The notes beneath the pieces were generated by a model. That model did not search any database. It saw nothing but the letters and a program-made list of their open reading frames with translations, and was not told where the DNA came from. Positions 15,610 through 24,150 of a stretch of 45,822 nucleotides of DNA are shown one piece after another. Source of the DNA: an uncultured Alphaproteobacteria bacterium (GTDB taxonomy: Bacteria; Pseudomonadota; Alphaproteobacteria; MPNO01; UBA830); assembly GCA_913046035.1 (NCBI GenBank), contig CAJWSW010000015.1, positions 1 to 45,822 on the forward strand, written 5' to 3'. The position numbers and the translations under genes are program-made. The stretch's first letter is position 1. Every line of letters starts with the position of its first letter.

Positions 15610-16779
15610 TTATCTTGACAGTTGGGCGACAAGCCTCAAAAGGCTCTCGTCACTGCCTTGGGGGCCTAAAATAGAAATCCCTATCGGTCCTGCTTCGGTG
15701 GCAAGCGGCAGGGTGATCTGTGGACACCCGGTCAGACCTGCGGCGCTAGTTAGTCCCATTACTCGCGACCGGAAATCTTCGACTTCAGCAGCGCTGGCAG
15801 TTCTTTTCGGGCTGACTGGTGCTGTAGGCATTACTATTAAAGACCTTCCATCATCAAAAAGTTTTGCCATTATCTCGCGCGCAGCATCCCTGACTGGTTG
15901 GTGTTCATGTTCTTCATTCTTATTCAATCTTGACGCGTATTCGAAGCGTTCTCTCACGCCTGGGCCGAACTGGGGGTCGTTTTTGGTGACCCACTCAGCG
16001 TGGTTAGCCCAGATTTCTACCGCTTGTAGATGCCGGAAGGCGGCGGACCAACGGTCGAGCCCTTCAGGTGCTATTTCGAGTTGTTTGGTTTCAAGGCACA
16101 AACCTTCGATCAGTTTCGCGGCGGCGACTTCGCTCACCTCACGCTCCAGGTCTGAGAGACGTGCGAAAGCATCACTGGCAAATATCGCTACGGTTGGTGC
16201 TATGGTATTTGATGGGCCTTCAAGTAGCACTTTGCCAATGGTCTCAAAGAGGTTTGCATCTCGCGCAAACCAGCCAACAACATCAAATGACACCGCGAGC
16301 GGAGCGACGCCTGTGTCATCAACGCGACCGTGTGTTGGTCGGATACCATAGATCGCTGAAAAGCTGGCAGGGCATCTGATAGAGCCGCCACAGTCTGTGC
16401 CCAATGCGAAGTCTGTCAGTTCGCCGGCAACCGCGGAAGCGGACCCTGACGATGATCCGCCAACGGAGCGATCCGGTGCAGCGGGATTGATCGGGGCGCC
16501 GTAATGCACGTTATCGCCAGCAAGACTGTAACACATTTCATCGCAGACAGTCTTGCCGGAAAACACGGCGCCTGCCTCTAGGAGGCGTGAGATTGCTATT
16601 GCATGTTTGGTTGGCAGAGGGTGTGTTTCTGACCAGAGGGGTTGACCGTTACTTGTGGGGTGACCAGCGATGTCAAAGACGTCTTTTGCAGCAAAAACTT
16701 TGCCCAAAAGTGGGCCTGTAATTCCGCCCTCGACCGTAAGCCTCTTGCCCGGCATGAAAGCCCCGTAGTCATTTTCCAT
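15610..16779 (-). CDS. amidase signature family hydrolase
   Basis: This is a Ser-cisSer-Lys amidase that hydrolyses a carboxamide to the acid and ammonia or amine. The triad is visible: Lys32 in VFAAKDVFD, cis-Ser109 in VGGSSSGSAS and nucleophile Ser133 in GTDCGGSIRCPAS (numbering from ATG 16779). Length is 389 residues from that ATG; an in-frame TTG at 16794 would add five. Neither start has a strong Shine-Dalgarno. It resembles compact amidases near the indoleacetamide hydrolase/AMI1 group in length and in the GITGPLLGKVFAAKDVFD block. It is on the same strand as the ACMSD-type amidohydrolase upstream and the hyuA/hyuB unit downstream, consistent with amide catabolism. Substrate unknown. 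Confidence 0.9.
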   Translation of the reverse strand: MENDYGAFMPGKRLTVEGGITGPLLGKVFAAKDVFDIAGHPTSNGQPLWSETHPLPTKHAIAISRLLEAGAVFSGKTVCDEMCYSLAGDNVHYGAPINPAAPDRSVGGSSSGSASAVAGELTDFALGTDCGGSIRCPASFSAIYGIRPTHGRVDDTGVAPLAVSFDVVGWFARDANLFETIGKVLLEGPSNTIAPTVAIFASDAFARLSDLEREVSEVAAAKLIEGLCLETKQLEIAPEGLDRWSAAFRHLQAVEIWANHAEWVTKNDPQFGPGVRERFEYASRLNKNEEHEHQPVRDAAREIMAKLFDDGRSLIVMPTAPVSPKRTASAAEVEDFRSRVMGLTSAAGLTGCPQITLPLATEAGPIGISILGPQGSDESLLRLVAQLSR

Positions 16780-16870
16780 GTAATCTGCTTTCAAATCTTT
16801 TGACGTTCAACAACCCACCAGGCCGAGATCTTCTTCACTATATTGCGAGGGGACCTGAATAGGATTGCTT

Positions 16871-17866
16871 CTATATGTTGAAGAGGCGTCTGGCATTATC
16901 CTCTAATATCATCTTACGCTCTTCGCTCGTGCATCTAAGATTATCTAAAACTTTCAGAGTTGAACGGATGTTATAAGCGCCTCCCTCGTGATCATAAGGA
17001 GCGTCAGTAGCGAAAAGAGAATGATCTGCTCCGAAGAAATCAAATCCTGCCTGGCTGGCAGCCTGCGCTCCGAACATCGCGGTGTCTCCGAAGAAATCTC
17101 TCTTAAAATAATCAATCAAAGGTTTCTTAAGTTTACTCGCAAATCCTTCATCATCACCCATCACAGCATTGCGGCTCTCCCATGACGGAGTAAATCTCCC
17201 TTCGGCGTGGGGTGCGTATGCACCCCAATGGTGCGCGATAATCCTTAGATTATCGATTTCGTCGAACATGCCAGAACAAACAATCCTGGCCATGGCAGCG
17301 CTGGTTTCGTAAGCCCAGCCAAAGCCCCAGAAAATTTCATAAAACGAACGGTCTTCGGTCAGATAATCTGGATGCGTGGCTGGCCGTGTTGGGTGAAGCC
17401 AAATTATTTTGCCACGTTGCGCGATCTTGGCGAAAATATCGCGAAATTCCAGTTGGTCGAGTGCCCTGTTATTGACATTGGTGAACAGCTGAAAACCGAT
17501 TGCGTTATGTTCATCAATTACCCGATCAATCTCAGCGAGGGCGGCTTTTGTGTTGTTCATCGGAAGTGAGGCGATGAACCATGGCATCCGATCGGGATGT
17601 TCTCGACAAATCCTTGCCATCCCGTCATTGGCGATCCGTGTCAGCGCCGGGCTATCGTTGGGCCCTGCAATGGCATCCGTTGGAGGTTGCGACATGGAAA
17701 TAATTTGTTGATAGTCGTCGAACTCATCTAACATCCGAAGTCGAGCATCCATATCAAAAATAGTTTTTAGAGATTTCCACCGCTTGACAGCGGCGTCGGG
17801 CATAAGCCCGTCAACGGCCTCGAAAAATTCGATCGGAAATACGTGGTTAAATACGTCAATCTTCAT
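16871..17866 (-). CDS. amidohydrolase family protein, ACMSD-like
   Basis: This TIM-barrel metal-dependent hydrolase or decarboxylase belongs to the amidohydrolase-2 group, which includes aminocarboxymuconate-semialdehyde decarboxylase. The 331 residues begin MKIDVFNHVFP, where the usual HxH metal motif is NHV, as in some members of this subgroup. Other expected ligands are seen: WLHPTRPATHP in mid-protein, RIIAHHWGAY, and ATDAPYDHEGG near the C-terminus (the catalytic Asp position). The end, NARRLFNI, is typical of the family. ATG at 17866 is the start. It faces the tungstate transporter across 112 bases. Decarboxylation of an aromatic or ring-cleavage product is the best guess, but hydrolysis is possible. 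Confidence 0.85.
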   Translation of the reverse strand: MKIDVFNHVFPIEFFEAVDGLMPDAAVKRWKSLKTIFDMDARLRMLDEFDDYQQIISMSQPPTDAIAGPNDSPALTRIANDGMARICREHPDRMPWFIASLPMNNTKAALAEIDRVIDEHNAIGFQLFTNVNNRALDQLEFRDIFAKIAQRGKIIWLHPTRPATHPDYLTEDRSFYEIFWGFGWAYETSAAMARIVCSGMFDEIDNLRIIAHHWGAYAPHAEGRFTPSWESRNAVMGDDEGFASKLKKPLIDYFKRDFFGDTAMFGAQAASQAGFDFFGADHSLFATDAPYDHEGGAYNIRSTLKVLDNLRCTSEERKMILEDNARRLFNI

Positions 17867-17978
17867 GTCATTCGCCCTGCGTTTTACGATTATCGGTTAG
17901 CATGAAACTATAGCAGCTGCATTGAGGAAAAGGGTTAAATATACGTTCGTGCAAATCCTCTGATGCCAAGGGGTTGCG

Positions 17979-18716
17979 GTGGTTCGTGAATTTCGAGAAA
18001 AACCATACATGCACGACCTGAACGCCGCAATTTTGCTCGCTGCCCAGTTAATCTATACGGGCGATGCTGACTTGTTGGAAATCATTGGGCTTTCAATTGG
18101 TGTAAGCCTCACGGCCGTATTGGCATCTTGCGTCATTGGAATGTTGCTAGGTGCGGCCATCGCAGTTCTGAAGTTTCGGGGTAGGGGCGCAGTTACAATA
18201 CTGTTAAATTCTCTTATGGGCCTTCCGCCAGTTGTGGTTGGCCTTGGAGTTTACCTGCTTTTATCGCGCGCAGGTCCTCTCGGTGTCTTTGGATTGCTGT
18301 ACACACCTACAGCAATGATTATAGCGCAGACAATTCTAGTTATGCCAATTGTTGCTGCGCTTACGCGTCAAGTCGTTGAGGATTTTTATGCGGAATACGA
18401 TGAACAACTCAGGTCATTGGGTGTCAGAGGGCGAAGGCTTGTGACAACGCTGTTATGGGATGCCCGGTATAGCCTCATAACGGTTGCGCTTGCAGGTTTC
18501 GGCCGAGCCATAGCCGAGGTAGGTGCAGTAATGATTGTTGGAGGTAATATAGATCATCTAACCCGCGTGATGACGACTGCGATTGCGCTGGAGACGTCCA
18601 AGGGAAATCTAGCATTGGCGCTGGCGCTTGGTATTATTTTGGTTGGGGTTTCTCTGCTGGTAAACGGCGCAGTTGCCAGCCTCGGACGCCGTTTCGGAAG
18701 GTCGAGATATGATTAA
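17979..18716 (+). CDS. tupB: tungstate ABC transporter permease (TupB-like)
   Basis: This is the inner-membrane permease of a tungstate-type oxyanion ABC importer. The 245-residue protein has about five to six hydrophobic segments (IIGLSIGVSLTAVLASCVIG through LALGIILVGVSLLVNGAVAS). The ABC-permease EAA-like loop is seen as YDEQLRSLGVRGRRLVTTLL with the conserved Gly. The GGNIDHLTRVMTTAIALETSKG block is characteristic of TupB-type permeases. GTG at 17979 follows AAGGGG; an in-frame ATG at 18009 is possible. The ATPase gene overlaps its 3' end and the binding protein follows, so the three form one operon in the order B-C-A. Tungstate rather than molybdate is inferred from the binding protein. 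Confidence 0.88.
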   Translation: MVREFREKPYMHDLNAAILLAAQLIYTGDADLLEIIGLSIGVSLTAVLASCVIGMLLGAAIAVLKFRGRGAVTILLNSLMGLPPVVVGLGVYLLLSRAGPLGVFGLLYTPTAMIIAQTILVMPIVAALTRQVVEDFYAEYDEQLRSLGVRGRRLVTTLLWDARYSLITVALAGFGRAIAEVGAVMIVGGNIDHLTRVMTTAIALETSKGNLALALALGIILVGVSLLVNGAVASLGRRFGRSRYD

Positions 18717-19428
18717 ATCAATACTCCCCCTCCGAGCGGTGGAACTGGGTTATATCGCAAATGCGCGTACGCTTCTCGATGGGATTTCGCTTACAATTAA
18801 TCGAGGCACATTCACAGTGGTTCTCGGACCGAATGGTGCGGGTAAAAGCCTTCTTCTTCGTCTCTTACACGGAATGCTCGAGCCATCGACTGGAACCATC
18901 TCCTGGGCTAATGGATCAAGTGCCGACCGAAGACGCCGGCAGGCAATGGTTTTTCAGCGTCCCGTTCATCTGAGAAGGTCAGTCGAGGCGAATATCGTAT
19001 TCGCGCTTGGCGCTCTTGGAATACCACGTAAAGACAGATCTGGGTTAGTCCAGTTGGCCCTTGAACGTGCTGGTTTGACCGCGGCCCGCAGAGTTCATGC
19101 GCGTCTCCTGTCCGTCGGCGAGCAACAGCGTCTCTCGGTAGCCCGCGCGCTTGCAGCTGAGCCAGACATCCTTTTCCTCGATGAGCCAACTGCGAGTCTT
19201 GATCCTGTGTCAGTCCATCGGATTGAAACGCTGCTGATTGAGGCGAATGCGAGGGGTACAGCTATTGTTCTTGTAACGCACGATGTCAGTCAGGCGCGGC
19301 GTGTGGGACAGAAAATCGTTTTCCTACATGATGGCAGAATAAACGGACAAGGACCCGCGCCTTCTTTTCTCGACAATCCAAATTCTGATGTAGCGCGTGC
19401 TTACTTAGCAGGGAAAATTATTGTTTAA
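18709..19428 (+). CDS. tupC: tungstate ABC transporter ATP-binding protein (TupC-like)
   Basis: This is the nucleotide-binding subunit of the importer. Walker A is GPNGAGKSLLLR, the Q-loop lies in AMVFQRPVHLRRSV, Walker B is ILFLDEPTASLD, and the switch His is in VLVTHDVSQARRVG. The ABC signature reads LLSVGEQQR instead of the textbook LSGGQ, a tolerated variation in this family. ATG at 18709 (ATGATTAA, overlapping the tupB stop by 8 bases) is preferred, with GGAAGG upstream. A longer frame from 18673 lies inside tupB. Length is 239 residues. Its 3' end overlaps the TTG start of the binding protein by 8 bases, so all three are probably translationally coupled. Confidence 0.9.
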   Translation: MIKSILPLRAVELGYIANARTLLDGISLTINRGTFTVVLGPNGAGKSLLLRLLHGMLEPSTGTISWANGSSADRRRRQAMVFQRPVHLRRSVEANIVFALGALGIPRKDRSGLVQLALERAGLTAARRVHARLLSVGEQQRLSVARALAAEPDILFLDEPTASLDPVSVHRIETLLIEANARGTAIVLVTHDVSQARRVGQKIVFLHDGRINGQGPAPSFLDNPNSDVARAYLAGKIIV

Positions 19429-20251
19429 ACGTGCAACTCTTTGGTTACTGGCCATTGATTTATTCGCCCTTGCTTTGTCGCCGCAACTCTTCGCGAAAAA
19501 TAAAAATTACATCGTTTTGCAATCTACGACATCGGTGCAAAATTCCGGTCTTCTTGGTCACCTTATACCTATTTTTCATAAAAAAACGGGGGTTGGTGTT
19601 CGGGTGGTCGCAGTTGGGACGGGACAGGCGCTTAAAAATGCCCGCAACGGCGATGGTGACGTTCTATTGGTGCACTCACGTGCTGCAGAAAAACGGTTTG
19701 TTTCGCTCGGTTTTGGCATCGAAAGGCATGAAGTGATGTACAACGACTATGTTGTGATCGGTCCTAGGCATGATCCAGCGAATATTCGAATGATTGATGA
19801 TATCGCTCAAGTTTTTTTAAATATTTCATCTAAGCGGGTACCTTTTGTCTCGAGGGGTGATAACAGCGGTACACATATCCGGGAACTTTCGCTCTGGAAC
19901 ATTGCGGGAATTGCGCCTGATGCTGACGGAGCGGCGTGGTACAGGGAAGCTGGAAGCGGCATGGGCGCGACATTAAACATTGCTGTAGGGATGGGCGCGT
20001 ATGCGCTGACCGACCGGGCAACATGGTTAAGTTTTCAGAATAAGGGAGATTTTGAGGTGTTGGCCCAAGGGGATACCCGGCTATCCAATCCCTACAGCGT
20101 TATTTTAATTAATCCAGTCCGCCACCCGCATGTAAACGGGAAAGGTGGTCGAGCTTTTATCAAATGGTTGACTAGCCCTGAGGGACAGGGAGCGATAAAC
20201 GCTTTCCGATTAAATGGTGAACAGCTTTTTTACTCCGTCTTAAAAAATTAG
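19421..20251 (+). CDS. tupA: tungstate-binding periplasmic protein (TupA-like)
   Basis: This is the periplasmic substrate-binding protein of the oxyanion importer. A signal peptide is evident at residues 1-25 (LWLLAIDLFALALSPQLFA). The mature N-terminus has the TupA signature, IVLQSTTSVQNSGLLGHLIP, followed by VVAVGTGQALKNARNGDGDVL and VMYNDYVVIGP. The TTS box and GTGQAL run are those of tungstate-selective TupA proteins rather than ModA or WtpA. The ligand-closing loop is RGDNSGTHIREL and the helix AGSGMGATLNIA. It starts with TTG at 19421, overlapping tupC. At 276 residues its length is normal. Specificity is by family and not measured. No tungsten enzyme gene lies in the window. Confidence 0.9.
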   Translation: MFKRATLWLLAIDLFALALSPQLFAKNKNYIVLQSTTSVQNSGLLGHLIPIFHKKTGVGVRVVAVGTGQALKNARNGDGDVLLVHSRAAEKRFVSLGFGIERHEVMYNDYVVIGPRHDPANIRMIDDIAQVFLNISSKRVPFVSRGDNSGTHIRELSLWNIAGIAPDADGAAWYREAGSGMGATLNIAVGMGAYALTDRATWLSFQNKGDFEVLAQGDTRLSNPYSVILINPVRHPHVNGKGGRAFIKWLTSPEGQGAINAFRLNGEQLFYSVLKN

Positions 20252-20315
20252 CGTTCCCTCGTATACACTATTCTTCGGTGGCAGCCTTGCCCCGTTATTC
20301 ATTTGGTTCGCGGTA

Positions 20316-21842
20316 TCAACTTTCAATGATGTCCCTCAACTTGGTTTTAAGCACTTTGCCGTTGTTGTTTTTCGGCAAAGCATCAATGAAACGATAAACC
20401 CGCGGGCGTTTATATCGCGCAATATGTTCGAGACACAGGGTGTTAAGTTCTGTTTCGGTGACCTTTGCACTTTCTTTGGCGACGATGAAGGCTACTACCT
20501 CTTCGCCCCATTCAGGGTGTTTGCGCCCGATAACTGAACATTCAACGACATCCTCATGGTGGAGCAGTACCTCCTCTATCTCGCGCGGGTATATATTTGA
20601 GCCACCAGAAATGATCATATCTTTTGATCGATCTTTTAACGTTAAAAATCCGCTCTCATCTATGGCGCCCATGTCGCCGGTGTGCAGCCAGCCACCGCGC
20701 AGGGTTTGTTCAGAGGCGTTGGCATTGTTCCAATAGCCTCTCATCACGACTGGACCTCGCACGAGTACTTCGCCGATTTCGCCTGTTGGAACGTCGTTGT
20801 CTTTTGCATCTGCCACGCGCACCTCGACCCCGTGTTGGGCCAACCCCACGGATGCAAGGCGTTTATAATAGCTGGAAGTCATTGAGCCCGAATGCAGCCC
20901 GCGTGATAGTGCTGTTATTGACATAGGTGCTTCTCCCTGCCCATAAATTTGAACCAGTTTAGGGCCCAGTAGCTTGAGGGCTTTCACACAATCCTCGGTG
21001 TACATTGGTGCGCCACCGTAAACGATAGTTTTCAAGTTGGTAGTATCCGCGGTCTCCATATCAGGCGCGTTAATAAGTCGTGTAACCATCGTCGGCGCCA
21101 TGAATAACATCGCACCCTCCCAATGTTTGAGAAGATTGAACACCTCTCCTGGGTTGAAGCCCCCGGAAACCGGAATTACTTGGCAGGCACCGCGTTTTAC
21201 ATGCGGTAATAGATATAATCCTGATCCGTGACTGTATGGGGCGGCGTGAATAATGCAATCGCTATGTCCGATTTCGTCGACACTAGCGAAATACGCAGCG
21301 TTCATCGCTCGCAGGTTCGCATGTGTAAGCATCGCACCCTTTGGGCGTCCTGTAGTGCCAGAAGTGTAAAAGAGCCACGCCAAGTCATCCGCCTCAACCT
21401 CTGCTTGATCAATGGTATTATGAGCCATCATTTCTCTATAACGGCTAGAACCCGCTGTGATCACTTCTCCAAGATGTGATATGTCGCCGGAAATCTCCTC
21501 TATACCTTGGGCGATGTCATCCGATACAAAACAGACCTTCGCACCCGAGTGCGAAAGGATGTAAGAAAATTCTCGTGGGTGTAATCGGAAGTTTATTGGG
21601 ACGATGGAGAGCCCGGCATGCCACGCCGCAAAGATGATTTCGGAATATTCCGGGCAGTTTTTCATTGCAATCGCAACGCGATCACCAGCCTCAATGCCTG
21701 GTAGTGAGAGTAGCGCGCCTGCCAGGCGGGAGGAACAATCCGAATGGTCGGAATAAGTCGCTAATACCTCCGTTCCGATAGCGAGCGCCGGCGCATCGGG
21801 GTAACGACTAGCCGAGGTATGAAGCAAATTTGCAAGGTTCAT
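20316..21842 (-). CDS. acyl-CoA synthetase (AMP-binding, ANL superfamily), copy 1
   Basis: This 508-residue adenylate-forming ligase converts a carboxylic acid, ATP and CoA to acyl-CoA, AMP and PPi. Motif A3 is FYTSGTTGRPKGAMLTH. The adenine-pocket motif is IYGQGEAPMSITAL (Y-G-Q-x-E where many members have Y-G-x-T-E). The hinge and A8 region is LKDRSKDMIISGGSNIYP, and the A10 catalytic lysine is in NNNGKVLKTKL. The long-chain or medium-chain-specific signature cannot be read with confidence. It lies alone on the minus strand, convergent with tupA, with a 340-base gap upstream. Start ATG at 21842 has only a weak Shine-Dalgarno. Confidence 0.93.
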   Translation of the reverse strand: MNLANLLHTSASRYPDAPALAIGTEVLATYSDHSDCSSRLAGALLSLPGIEAGDRVAIAMKNCPEYSEIIFAAWHAGLSIVPINFRLHPREFSYILSHSGAKVCFVSDDIAQGIEEISGDISHLGEVITAGSSRYREMMAHNTIDQAEVEADDLAWLFYTSGTTGRPKGAMLTHANLRAMNAAYFASVDEIGHSDCIIHAAPYSHGSGLYLLPHVKRGACQVIPVSGGFNPGEVFNLLKHWEGAMLFMAPTMVTRLINAPDMETADTTNLKTIVYGGAPMYTEDCVKALKLLGPKLVQIYGQGEAPMSITALSRGLHSGSMTSSYYKRLASVGLAQHGVEVRVADAKDNDVPTGEIGEVLVRGPVVMRGYWNNANASEQTLRGGWLHTGDMGAIDESGFLTLKDRSKDMIISGGSNIYPREIEEVLLHHEDVVECSVIGRKHPEWGEEVVAFIVAKESAKVTETELNTLCLEHIARYKRPRVYRFIDALPKNNNGKVLKTKLRDIIES

Positions 21843-22182
21843 AAATCTTTATCTACCATTACTTTCAGGTCATCGGGAAAGGGTAGAAGAACCCTCGTCC
21901 ATTTAAGGCACATAATTTCGATCGAAAACTATTTCCATGTCTTTCGAAATAAAATAGTCACCCGACGGCTGCTGGTTTGACGCCTTCACTGCTTCGGGTC
22001 TGGCAGACCAAAGGTATATTGGGGTTCCCTGTTGCTTTATAGATTTGCGTTTAAAGTCCTCTATGGTGGCTTAAATCTTCTGAGACACACGGAAATTGTG
22101 AGCCGCTCGTCTGTCCGGGAAAGTTATATATTAATGAGAAACTCGTTTTAGATTTTCGACAAGGCCATGCGTGTTTGCCTCG
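21843..22182. other. intergenic gap between ligase and thiolase genes
   Basis: This is a 340-base spacer between two minus-strand genes. The only notable content is the start-less open frame at 21903..22070. No terminator or strong promoter was recognised. Confidence 0.4.
21903..22070 (-). pseudogene. short protein-like open frame without start codon
   Basis: The frame reads from after a TAA (22071-22073) to TAA 21903-21905, 55 codons. It contains protein-like sequence such as QGTPIYLWSARPEAVKAS and SGDYFISKDMEIVF. There is no ATG, GTG or TTG near its upstream end. It may be the remnant of a decayed gene or a chance open frame. It resembles no family I recognise. Confidence 0.2.
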
Positions 22183-23349
22183 TTAGCGCGCAGCCTCCAA
22201 AATAGACACATAATTGGCAACGGCCGAGCCGCCCATGTTGAAGACGCCTGCGATCTCTGCACCCTCAATTTGCAAGTCGCCCGCGTCACCCCGTGCCTGC
22301 ATAGCTGCCATCACGTGCATTGACACCCCAGTTGCTCCGATCGGGTGGCCTTTCGACTTCAAACCACCTGATGGATTTACCGGGAGTTTCCCGCCTTTTG
22401 CTGAAATACCATCCGCAATGACGTTGCCACCTTTGCCTTTTTCGGCAAGGCCCATAGCCTCATAGATTAAAAGCTCCGCGATGGTAAAACAATCGTGCAC
22501 CTCGACAACATCAAGATCGTCGACGCCAATCTTCGCCTCTGCATAGGCCCTGTGCCATGCAACAGCTGCACCGTCAAATTGTGTCATGTCGCGCCTGCGC
22601 ATCGGAAGGAAATCGTTCACATGGGCGGTTGCTCGGAAAGCGACTGATTTATTCAAGCCTCTCGCCGTATCGCGATCTGAGAGCACTACAGCCGCTGCAC
22701 CATCTGTTACAGGCGAGCAATCAGAACGTTTCAGTGGTCCAGAAATAAATGGGTTTTTCTCTGACGGTTCGCGACAGAAATCATATCCGAGATCTTTCTG
22801 GAAATGAGCTAGTGGATTGAGCGCGCCATTAGAGTGGTTCTTCGCAGCAATTTGAGCGAGTGTATCAGACTTATCTCCGTATTTCTGAAAATAGCTTTCA
22901 GCAATACGCGCAAATATGTCTACGAAGGAGCCGTTTTTGCCGCCTTCGTCTTTGTAATAGCTTGCTTTGGTTAACACCTCGCCGATTGCGGCGCCGTTCA
23001 ATTCCGTCATTTTCTCGACGCCCACGCACAACACGACCCGTGACCGTTTAGCTGCTATGGCGTTTAAACCTTGGTGAATGGCTGCGGTACCCGTGGCGCA
23101 AGCGTTCTCTACTCTGGTCGAGGGTTTGAAGCGCAAATCCTTATTTGCCTGAAGTACCAGTGATGAGGGAAAGTCTTGCATCACAAAACCACCATTGAAA
23201 TGGCCGATAAAGATTTCGTCCACATCCCTGGGTGCGATGCCAGCATCGATTAGGGCTTCGGTCGCGACATTTACTATTAAAGTCTCAATATCGATGCCGT
23301 CATGTTTACCGAATTTGGTATGTGCCCAACCTACGATACAGCCGCTCAT
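22183..23349 (-). CDS. thiolase-fold acetyl-CoA acetyltransferase, SCP2-type
   Basis: This is a thiolase-superfamily enzyme, probably cleaving or forming a 3-ketoacyl-CoA. The nucleophile Cys84 is in VENACATGTAAIHQG (numbering from the start used). The downstream HDCFTIAELLIYE helix and the GGLKSKGHPIGATG motif with the active-site His are present. The last motif is FNMGGSAVANYV, without the second catalytic Cys of classic thiolases, as in SCP2-type thiolase-like proteins. The start is ATG 23349 (MSGCIVGWAHTKFG), supported by AAGGA seven bases upstream; a frame from 23376 extends through the binding site and is rejected. Length is 388 residues. It is divergent from the carboxymuconolactone-decarboxylase-like gene. 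Activity direction and substrate are unknown. Confidence 0.9.
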   Translation of the reverse strand: MSGCIVGWAHTKFGKHDGIDIETLIVNVATEALIDAGIAPRDVDEIFIGHFNGGFVMQDFPSSLVLQANKDLRFKPSTRVENACATGTAAIHQGLNAIAAKRSRVVLCVGVEKMTELNGAAIGEVLTKASYYKDEGGKNGSFVDIFARIAESYFQKYGDKSDTLAQIAAKNHSNGALNPLAHFQKDLGYDFCREPSEKNPFISGPLKRSDCSPVTDGAAAVVLSDRDTARGLNKSVAFRATAHVNDFLPMRRRDMTQFDGAAVAWHRAYAEAKIGVDDLDVVEVHDCFTIAELLIYEAMGLAEKGKGGNVIADGISAKGGKLPVNPSGGLKSKGHPIGATGVSMHVMAAMQARGDAGDLQIEGAEIAGVFNMGGSAVANYVSILEAAR

Positions 23350-23410
23350 GGAGTGTTCCTTCTTGATATAACGCATAAACAGTTTGGCAGTCCGCCAGCG
23401 ATGGTCAAGT

Positions 23411-23423
23411 GTTGGTAACCAAC
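23411..23423. promoter_or_regulatory. 13-bp palindrome upstream of thiolase gene
   Basis: GTTGGT-A-ACCAAC is a perfect 6-1-6 inverted repeat in the divergent gap between the thiolase and the carboxymuconolactone-decarboxylase-like gene, about 60 bases upstream of the thiolase ATG. It is a candidate binding site for a dimeric regulator. It is short enough that chance cannot be excluded. Confidence 0.3.
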
Positions 23424-23508
23424 GCTACCGATTGGCCGCGAGGCCTTCGATTATGGGAAAAGAGAAGTTTTTAGCTCTGATTGTTGCTGCTAAAATTGAT
23501 GCTTCTTA

Positions 23509-23592
23509 ATGTCAGACGTGGATATTGAAGATCCGATTGTCCTTTCAAACGGCCGTCCGCTATGGTCGATCAGCCATTATTTCTGGAGCTAG
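23509..23592 (+). CDS. possible 27-residue upstream peptide
   Basis: An ATG frame from 23509 to TAG 23590-23592 encodes MSDVDIEDPIVLSNGRPLWS and seven further residues. It ends three bases before the ATG of the carboxymuconolactone-decarboxylase-like gene. Composition is protein-like, and its end region (TGGAGC) supplies the Shine-Dalgarno of the next gene, so coupling is possible. There is no clear Shine-Dalgarno of its own. It may be a leader peptide, the remnant of a longer gene, or chance. Confidence 0.25.
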   Translation: MSDVDIEDPIVLSNGRPLWSISHYFWS

Positions 23593-23595
23593 ATT

Positions 23596-24144
23596 ATGCA
23601 GCGTCTCGATCCGCCGGACCCGTCAATGTATACCGATGATCAAAAGCGCGTCGCAGATGCCATTTCTGGGACGAGAGGCTCAATTGGAGGGCCTTTTGGA
23701 CCCTGGCTGCACGTTCCGGGTTTTGCCGACCCGTCTCAACAAGTTGGAGCCTTCCTGCGATACAACTCCAAAATACCGGGAAATCTGCGCGAACTTGCTA
23801 TCTGCACCGTCGGTCAATACTGGCAAGCGGACTATGAATGGTTTGCGCACGCCCCACTAGCAGTTGAAGAGGGGGTAGATGACGGTGCAATAGAGCTGCT
23901 CCGTAAGGGAGATGTGCCACAACCTCTCTCAGACCAAGAGCGACTGGTTTATGAACTTACGCGTGAGATTATCACCACAGGAAAGTTATCTGATGCGTCG
24001 TATGGGAGCGGCGTCGCCAATTTCGGTAACGAGATAATGATCGAGCTCATAGGCATCTGCGGTTACTATACCTTAATTTCGTTTACTTTGAACGTGTTTA
24101 AAGTGCCCCTGCCGGAGGGTGAGAGCTCCCCATTTTATAGATAG
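23596..24144 (+). CDS. carboxymuconolactone decarboxylase (CMD)-like protein
   Basis: This is a small helical protein of the CMD/AhpD superfamily, 182 residues. The core helix motif is NLRELAICTVGQYWQADYEW with FAHAPLAVEEGV following. The conserved Glu and the His of EWFAHA are present, and the redox CxxC of AhpD is absent, as in decarboxylase-like members. Such proteins are common beside aromatic-degradation genes, and many have no proven reaction. ATG 23596 is preceded by TGGAG at a good distance. It is convergent with the enoyl-CoA hydratase gene, six bases apart. The label decarboxylase reflects family only. Confidence 0.85.
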   Translation: MQRLDPPDPSMYTDDQKRVADAISGTRGSIGGPFGPWLHVPGFADPSQQVGAFLRYNSKIPGNLRELAICTVGQYWQADYEWFAHAPLAVEEGVDDGAIELLRKGDVPQPLSDQERLVYELTREIITTGKLSDASYGSGVANFGNEIMIELIGICGYYTLISFTLNVFKVPLPEGESSPFYR

Positions 24145-24150
24145 GTATAC

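Noticed and set aside
15698-16351. 217-residue plus-strand ORF inside the amidase gene
   Set aside because: It is antisense to a gene with an intact catalytic triad; the Ser/Arg-rich translation is a frame artefact.
17979-20251. Molybdate transporter (ModABC) for the ABC operon
   Set aside because: The binding protein has the TTS-N-SGLL and GTGQAL signatures of tungstate TupA and not those of ModA.
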